From contig CAZXWD010000037.1 of NCBI GenBank assembly GCA_964644135.1, positions 1 to 26,603 of the forward strand: a stretch of DNA of 26,603 nucleotides, in the 5' to 3' direction. Below, piece by piece: positions 21,801 to 26,603 of this stretch. The position numbers were made by a program, and so were the translations under genes. This DNA comes from CAZMOK01 sp964644135. Lineage in GTDB: Bacteria; Bacteroidota; Bacteroidia; Bacteroidales; JAGOPY01. The notes beneath the pieces are model-generated. The model was not told where the DNA came from. It saw nothing but the letters and a program-made list of their open reading frames with translations, and ran no database searches. How positions within the stretch are numbered: the stretch's first letter is position 1; each line of letters opens with the position of its first letter.

Positions 21801-23386
21801 AAGAATTTGCCGAACTTTTCAGGAAGATCGATGAATCGAACAAGACCAATACCAAGGTAGAGGCCCTGGTAGATTATTTCAGCAAAGCTGATGACCGGGA
21901 TAAACTTTGGGCTATCGCGATAATGTCGCACCGCCGTCCGAAAAGGCCCGTGAACACGACTTTACTGAGGGTCTGGGCTGCCATTGAGGCCGGCATCCCT
22001 GCCTGGCTTTTTGAAGAAACCTATCATGTGGTCGGCGACCTGGCCGAAACCATCACACTCGTACTCCCTGACCAGCAAGAGGAGAACGCCGATACACTTA
22101 CAAGTGTCATCAACGAGCTCATCGGCCTTGCCAAAAAAGAAGAAAACCAAAAGAGGGAATACATAACGGGCAAATGGAAAAAGTATCACAGGAATGAGCG
22201 GTTCGTGTTCAATAAGATCATAACGGGCGGTTTCAGGATGGGCGTGAGCCAGAAGCTGATGACCAGGGCACTTTCCAAAGCCACAGGCATTGATGAAAAC
22301 ATCCTGGCACACCGGCTGATGGGGAACTGGAACCCACAGAAAGACGATTTCACCAAAACCATCCTCGAAGGTTCCGTTGAAGATGACTTTTCAAAACCTT
22401 ACCCGTTTTTCCTGGCCTATCCCCTGGAAGACAATCCGGATGATCTCGGTGATCCGGCCCGCTGGTCGGCAGAAAGGAAATGGGACGGCATAAGGGGGCA
22501 GATCATAGTGAGGCAGGGGAATGTATATGTGTGGTCGAGGGGAGAGGAGCTGGTAACTGAAAAATATCCGGAATTTGAAATACTTCCGGACCTTCTGCCG
22601 GATGGTACGGTGATAGATGGTGAGATCCTTCCCTACAGGGACGACGTCCCTCTTCCATTTCAGAAACTACAGACCCGCATAGGCAGGAAAAATGTCTCCA
22701 AAAAACAACTGGAAACCACACCGGTGGTTTTCATGGCCTTCGACTTGCTTGAAGATGACGGCAAAGATATGAGGGAAAAGCCCTTTGCGAAGCGGAGGAA
22801 AAGGCTGGAGCAGATACTGGATCTGGTGAAAGAAGAAAAAAGTCCGCTGATCCTGTCCCCTGTAGTAAAGTTCTCAACCTGGGATGAGCTTGCCTCAGAA
22901 CGCGAACGGTCGAGGGAGCTGCGCTGTGAAGGGATCATGTTAAAAGAGAAAGATTCCGGGTATGAAGTAGGCCGTAAAAAAGGAGGTTGGTGGAAGTGGA
23001 AGATCGACCCATATACTATAGATGCTGTACTCACCTATGCTATGCGAGGGCATGGAAGAAGGGCCAACCTTTACACCGATTACACTTTCGGATTATGGCA
23101 CGAAGGCGAGCTGGTCACTTTTGCAAAGGCTTACTCCGGACTGACCGATGATGAATTGAGGGAAGTTGACCGCTTTGTCAGGTCCAACACCATCGACCGT
23201 TTTGGCCCGGTGAGACAGGTTAAGCCCGAACTGGTTTTTGAGCTGGCATTTGAAGGCATAGCCAGATCGGGCCGGCACAAGTCGGGGGTGGCAGTGCGGT
23301 TCCCAAGGATCCACAGGTGGAGGAAAGACAAGAAGATAGAGGAGGCGAATACGCTGGAGGACCTGGAGGGGTTGATAATGGAGTGA
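21797..23386 (+). CDS. ATP-dependent DNA ligase, ligase-associated repair cluster type
   Basis: 529 residues. It seals nicks using ATP through an enzyme-AMP intermediate. N-terminal DNA-binding domain about 1-200; nucleotidyltransferase domain with motif I ERKWDGIRG, adenylated Lys228; motif III DGEIL (274-278); motif IV EGIMLKE (378-384); motif V WWKWK (398-402). A C-terminal OB-fold follows (about 405-529). This is the PP_1105-like family found beside Lhr-type helicase, MBL exonuclease and PdeM. The main replicative ligase should be NAD-dependent and elsewhere. Codons for residues 279-284 (YRDDVP) contain a perfect arm-like palindrome of the dispersed 35-bp element. The stop codon is immediately followed by heptamer array 3. 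Confidence 0.94.
   Translation: MKEFAELFRKIDESNKTNTKVEALVDYFSKADDRDKLWAIAIMSHRRPKRPVNTTLLRVWAAIEAGIPAWLFEETYHVVGDLAETITLVLPDQQEENADTLTSVINELIGLAKKEENQKREYITGKWKKYHRNERFVFNKIITGGFRMGVSQKLMTRALSKATGIDENILAHRLMGNWNPQKDDFTKTILEGSVEDDFSKPYPFFLAYPLEDNPDDLGDPARWSAERKWDGIRGQIIVRQGNVYVWSRGEELVTEKYPEFEILPDLLPDGTVIDGEILPYRDDVPLPFQKLQTRIGRKNVSKKQLETTPVVFMAFDLLEDDGKDMREKPFAKRRKRLEQILDLVKEEKSPLILSPVVKFSTWDELASERERSRELRCEGIMLKEKDSGYEVGRKKGGWWKWKIDPYTIDAVLTYAMRGHGRRANLYTDYTFGLWHEGELVTFAKAYSGLTDDELREVDRFVRSNTIDRFGPVRQVKPELVFELAFEGIARSGRHKSGVAVRFPRIHRWRKDKKIEEANTLEDLEGLIME
22633..22651. repeat. Palindrome arm inside the ligase coding sequence
   Basis: CTACAGGGACGACGTCCCT matches 18 of 19 bases of 5481-5499, including the flank before the arm. 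The core GGGACGACGTCCC is at 22638-22650. It is in frame and encodes residues that fit the family (D-x-PLPF region), so chance or convergence is possible. Confidence 0.45.
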
Positions 23387-23471
23387 GAGTTTAGAGTTTA
23401 GAGCTTAGAGTTTAGATAGTTTGGGATTCGGGATTTGAGTTTTGGGGTTTGCTTGGAATTTGGAATTTATA
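23386..23471. repeat. Heptamer-periodic repeat, array 3
   Basis: Begins on the last base of the ligase TGA stop and fills nearly all of the 89-base gap to the helicase start. Heptamers in phase: AGTTTAG (23388-23394), AGTTTAG, AGCTTAG, AGTTTAG, ATAGTTT, GGGATTC, GGGATTT, GAGTTTT, GGGGTTT, GCTTGGA, ATTTGGA, ATTTATA. The first 32 bases are identical to array 2. Confidence 0.85.
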
Positions 23472-23475
23472 ATAT

Positions 23476-25923
23476 ATGGATCTGTCGATAGCCCATAACT
23501 GGTTCAGTAAAAGAGGCTGGAAGCCCAAGCAATTCCAGTTCGACACCTGGAGGGCCTATGCCTCAGGCTATCACGGGCTGCTCAATGCCCCTACCGGAAC
23601 GGGCAAGACACTCGCGTTATGGATCCCGGCCGCATTGGATGTAAACCGGAAATATGACGGTGATGCTGATAAGATCTCAAAAGCAGGTTTGCAGGTCCTG
23701 TGGATCACACCTCTACGATCGCTGAGCAAAGAGATACTCAAGGCAACCACCGAATTCTGCGCTGAAACAGGCATTCCCATAGAAACCGGCATCCGGACGG
23801 GAGATACAAGCCAGTCGGTAAGGGCCCGCCAGAAAAGGAAAATGCCCGGGCTGCTTATCACTACACCTGAAAGCCTGCACCTGCTGCTGGCACAAAAAGG
23901 ATACGATAAAACCTTTAAGAACCTTAAAGCCGTCGTTGTTGACGAATGGCACGAGTTGCTCGGGTCAAAGAGGGGAGTCCAGGTAGAGCTGGCGTTGTCA
24001 CGCATGAAAACGATCTCGGAAGGGATGCGGATCTGGGGCATCTCGGCCACGATCGGCAATCTTGATGAAGCACGGGAAGTGCTTTTCGGTACTGACACAA
24101 CAGGAATGAAAACAACCCTCATCCGGTCGAAAATAAAAAAGAAAATAGAAGTCAGGTCTATTCTCCCCGATGAGATAGAAAGGTTTCCCTGGGGCGGACA
24201 TCTTGGAATCAAGTTGCTTGAGAAAGTCATTCCCATCATAAAAAAAAGCAAGACAACACTGCTTTTCACAAATACACGATCGCAGACTGAGATCTGGTTC
24301 CAGCGGATCCATGACGCCGCCCCCGAGCTCAGCGGACTTATCGCAATGCATCATGGTTCGCTCAGCCGGGAGGTACGGGAATGGGTGGAAGACGCGTTGA
24401 GGGCGGAGAAGCTGAAAGCGGTAATCTGCACTTCCAGCCTCGACCTGGGTGTGGACTTCTCCCCTGTAGAAACTGTCATCCAGGTTGGGAGTCCGAAGGG
24501 GGTGGCCCGGTTCATGCAGAGAGCGGGACGAAGCGGTCATCAGCCAGGAGCCACAAGTCGCATTTACTTCCTTCCTACCCATGCCATAGAATTGATAGAA
24601 GCTGCCGGTCTGAGGGAAGCCGTTAACGAGGGGAATATCGAGGCCAGAACGCCCTATGTCAGGTCGTTCGATGTGCTGGCCCAGTACCTTGTAACGCTGG
24701 CTGTCTCGGATGGCTTCAGGCCGGAAGAAATTTTGAAAGAAGTAAGGAATACCTTCAGCTTCAATTCAATAACAGATAAGGAATGGGGGTGGGTGTTGAA
24801 TTTCATTACAAAAGGCAGCCAGTCGTTACACGCCTATGACGAATTCCGGAAGGTGATAATTGATGAAGAAGGGCTTTTCAGGGTGATGAGCCGGAGGATA
24901 GCTATGTACCACCGGATGTCGGTAGGGACCATTGTTAGCGACAGCATGCTTAAGGTAAAATACCTGAAGGGCGGGAACCTGGGAAGTATCGAAGAATGGT
25001 TCATTTCGAAACTGAAGCCCGGGGATGTGTTCTGGTTTGCGGGACGGAGCCTCGAGCTTTACAGGATCAAGGATATGCAGGTACTGGTAAAAAGGTCGAA
25101 AGAAAAAAAAGGCCGTATCCCTGCCTGGCTGGGAGGCAGGATGCCCCTCTCGTCGCAAATGAGCGAGGTGCTGAGGGCAAAGCTTGATGAAGCAGCTATT
25201 GGGGGCTCAAAGGATGTGGAACTGAAACTCCTTCAGCCTTTGCTGGATAAACAGGCAGAACGATCGGTAGTGCCATCGGTTGATGAGTTCCTGGTCGAAA
25301 CCTGTCAAACCCGTGAAGGGCACCACGCCTTTTTCTATCCTTTTGAAGGGAGGTATGTACACGAGGCGCTGTCGGCGCTTTTCGCCTACAGGATATCTCA
25401 GATGGGACCCATTTCGTTCTCACTGGCTTTCAATGACTATGGCTTTGAACTGCTTTCGTCGGATCCCATTCCTATTGAGAAAGCCATTTCAGAAGGTCTT
25501 TTCAGCACGGAGGATCTTACAGGGGACCTTCAGAGGAGCCTGAATGCCTCGGAGATGGCCCGGAGGAAATTCAGGGATATTGCCGTGATCGCAGGTCTGG
25601 TATCCCAGGGGTATCCGGGCAACCAGAAAACGACCAAACACCTGCAATCTTCCTCGCAACTGTTTTTTGATGTTTTCAGGGATTACGAAGAGAACAACCT
25701 TTTGTACCTGCAGGCATTCAGGGAAACCTTCGAGAACCAGTTGGAGGAGGTGAGGTTAAGGAAAGCCCTGAACAGGATCAACGGACAAAAACTGATCCTC
25801 AAAAAAACTGAGAAGCCTTCGCCCTTTTCTTTTCCTATTTTAGTTGACCGGTTGCGCGAGAAGCTCTCTTCGGAAAAGCTGGAAGACCGGATCAGAAAAA
25901 TGGTTTTACAGTATGATAAATGA
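23476..25923 (+). CDS. Ligase-associated Lhr-type DEXH-box DNA helicase
   Basis: 815 residues, superfamily 2. Walker A APTGTGKT (38-45) with Lys44, motif Ia TPLRSLSKE, motif Ib TTPESLH, Walker B VVDEWHE (Asp-Glu at 156-157), motif III SAT (190-192), motif IV LLFTNTRSQTE, motif V SSLDLGVDF and motif VI QRAGRSGHQPG. The rest is the Lhr-core C-terminal winged-helix and bundle region, of family-normal length. It is a 3'-5' ATP-driven helicase by family knowledge. Its end overlaps the PdeM start by ATGA (25920-25923), so these two are translationally coupled. It starts 89 bases after the ligase, separated by heptamer array 3; no clear -7 box is seen in that gap, so read-through from the ligase is likely. 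Confidence 0.94.
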   Translation: MDLSIAHNWFSKRGWKPKQFQFDTWRAYASGYHGLLNAPTGTGKTLALWIPAALDVNRKYDGDADKISKAGLQVLWITPLRSLSKEILKATTEFCAETGIPIETGIRTGDTSQSVRARQKRKMPGLLITTPESLHLLLAQKGYDKTFKNLKAVVVDEWHELLGSKRGVQVELALSRMKTISEGMRIWGISATIGNLDEAREVLFGTDTTGMKTTLIRSKIKKKIEVRSILPDEIERFPWGGHLGIKLLEKVIPIIKKSKTTLLFTNTRSQTEIWFQRIHDAAPELSGLIAMHHGSLSREVREWVEDALRAEKLKAVICTSSLDLGVDFSPVETVIQVGSPKGVARFMQRAGRSGHQPGATSRIYFLPTHAIELIEAAGLREAVNEGNIEARTPYVRSFDVLAQYLVTLAVSDGFRPEEILKEVRNTFSFNSITDKEWGWVLNFITKGSQSLHAYDEFRKVIIDEEGLFRVMSRRIAMYHRMSVGTIVSDSMLKVKYLKGGNLGSIEEWFISKLKPGDVFWFAGRSLELYRIKDMQVLVKRSKEKKGRIPAWLGGRMPLSSQMSEVLRAKLDEAAIGGSKDVELKLLQPLLDKQAERSVVPSVDEFLVETCQTREGHHAFFYPFEGRYVHEALSALFAYRISQMGPISFSLAFNDYGFELLSSDPIPIEKAISEGLFSTEDLTGDLQRSLNASEMARRKFRDIAVIAGLVSQGYPGNQKTTKHLQSSSQLFFDVFRDYEENNLLYLQAFRETFENQLEEVRLRKALNRINGQKLILKKTEKPSPFSFPILVDRLREKLSSEKLEDRIRKMVLQYDK

Positions 25924-26564
25924 AAGCGGTTGTTGCAGACATAAACGGTAACAGTTTCATACTTCACCCATTGAAGGCAGCATACTGGGTGGAAGAAAAA
26001 GCTTTGCTCATTGCCGACCTGCACTTTGGCAAGGTGACTCATTTCAGGAAATCAGGGATAGCCGTGCCGGGCGAGAAGGCTTTGGAGGATGTGGTGAAGC
26101 TCAACCGCCTGATGGGAGAATTCAAACCGGTAAAAGTTTACTTTTTGGGAGATCTTTTCCATAGCGATTACAACCGGGAGATAAAGTTACTTGAAGGGTT
26201 TATTGACAAGTATCCCGGGGTGGGTTTTATACTGATCACCGGCAACCATGATCTTCCCGGATTCCTGCGGGGGATTGAGACGAGAGTTGAAATATTGAAC
26301 GAAGCGTCCATCGGTGAATTTTCACTTCAGCACAAGTCCTCTGAGCCGGGCAATTCCAAATTTCAGATCTGCGGGCACCTTCATCCTGCTGTAAAACTCA
26401 GGGGTCCTTCGAAGCAATATCTGAAGATGCCCTGCTTTCATATTACATCGGGGATGATGGTGTTGCCCTCCTTCGGTAGTTTTACAGGGTCGAAAGTGAT
26501 AATGCCGAGGAAGGGGGATAGGGTCTTTGTAGTGACGGGGGAGGAGGTTATCGGGGTTGGGTGA
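25920..26564 (+). CDS. pdeM: Ligase-associated DNA damage response endonuclease PdeM
   Basis: 214 residues, calcineurin-like metallophosphoesterase fold. Metal-site motifs in order: ADLHFGK with Asp33 and His35, GDLFHS with Asp78, GNHD with Asn109 and His110, His138, and CGHLHP with His153 and His155. The order and spacing match PdeM/MPE, a Mn-dependent DNA endonuclease in the Pseudomonas putida cluster. KVTHFRKSGIAVP (38-50) after the first motif is the subfamily mark that separates it from other phosphoesterases. The start overlaps the helicase stop by four bases. It is the last gene of the cluster; 39 bases follow in the window without a recognisable terminator. Confidence 0.93.
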   Translation: MKAVVADINGNSFILHPLKAAYWVEEKALLIADLHFGKVTHFRKSGIAVPGEKALEDVVKLNRLMGEFKPVKVYFLGDLFHSDYNREIKLLEGFIDKYPGVGFILITGNHDLPGFLRGIETRVEILNEASIGEFSLQHKSSEPGNSKFQICGHLHPAVKLRGPSKQYLKMPCFHITSGMMVLPSFGSFTGSKVIMPRKGDRVFVVTGEEVIGVG

Positions 26565-26603
26565 TTAGTTGACCTCACCCAGTGACTATAGTTACTCAGT
26601 AAG

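Noticed and set aside
23571..24269. 232-codon minus-strand open frame inside the helicase gene
   Set aside because: Opposite the helicase motifs I to III; Ser/Arg-rich composition typical of antisense shadows.
26584..26599. Near-palindrome around ACTATAGT at the right edge, after pdeM
   Set aside because: Short and imperfect, without T-run, and cut by the window edge; cannot be judged.

Overview
The window is chromosomal DNA of a Bacteroidota bacterium. Three things point there: secreted proteins with type IX secretion system (T9SS) type A sorting tails, promoters of the TTTG/TAnnTTTG type with no Shine-Dalgarno sequences, and Bacteroidota-typical families (C25 gingipain-like protease, secreted arginine deiminase, GEVED domain, DUF4136 lipoprotein). 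I see no transposase, integrase, phage structural block, CRISPR array, tRNA or rRNA, so most of the window reads as ordinary chromosome with a strong cell-surface theme.

Layout. Positions 1-2790 carry a truncated alkaline phosphatase and a 592-residue T9SS cargo protein, both on the minus strand. Positions 2983-7240 carry a secreted GH13 alpha-amylase, a CNNM/CorC-like membrane protein with CBS domains that is bracketed by two copies of a 35-bp palindromic element, and a family 4 uracil-DNA glycosylase. Positions 7471-13075 carry a small two-helix membrane protein, a secreted fibre-like protein of 24 tandem 16/17-residue repeats, and a 1056-residue C25 cysteine protease. Positions 13331-20010 carry a DUF481 outer-membrane protein, a DUF4136 lipoprotein, a PLP enzyme that looks like cysteate synthase, a TolB-like propeller lipoprotein, a secreted arginine/agmatine deiminase with a T9SS tail, and a small beta-barrel protein. 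Positions 20148-26564 hold an uncharacterised small protein followed by the four-gene ligase-associated DNA repair cluster: MBL/beta-CASP exonuclease, ATP-dependent ligase, Lhr-type helicase and PdeM endonuclease.

How the genes work together. The amylase, C25 protease, deiminase and 592-residue protein form an exported degradative and surface set. The amylase and the C25 protease lack the usual type A tail. Instead they share a ~75-residue C-terminal domain that ends at the same point (...GN), which makes it a candidate alternative sorting or anchoring tail. The repair cluster is translationally coupled in two pairs by ATGA overlaps and is split in the middle by a 7-bp-periodic repeat.

The most unusual non-coding content is two families of small repeats. 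One is a 35-bp element (13-bp arms around a 9-nt A/T-rich spacer) at three sites, with solo arms at two more, one of them inside the ligase gene. The other is an array of heptamers (AGTTTAG and relatives) that begins on the stop codon of three different plus-strand genes.
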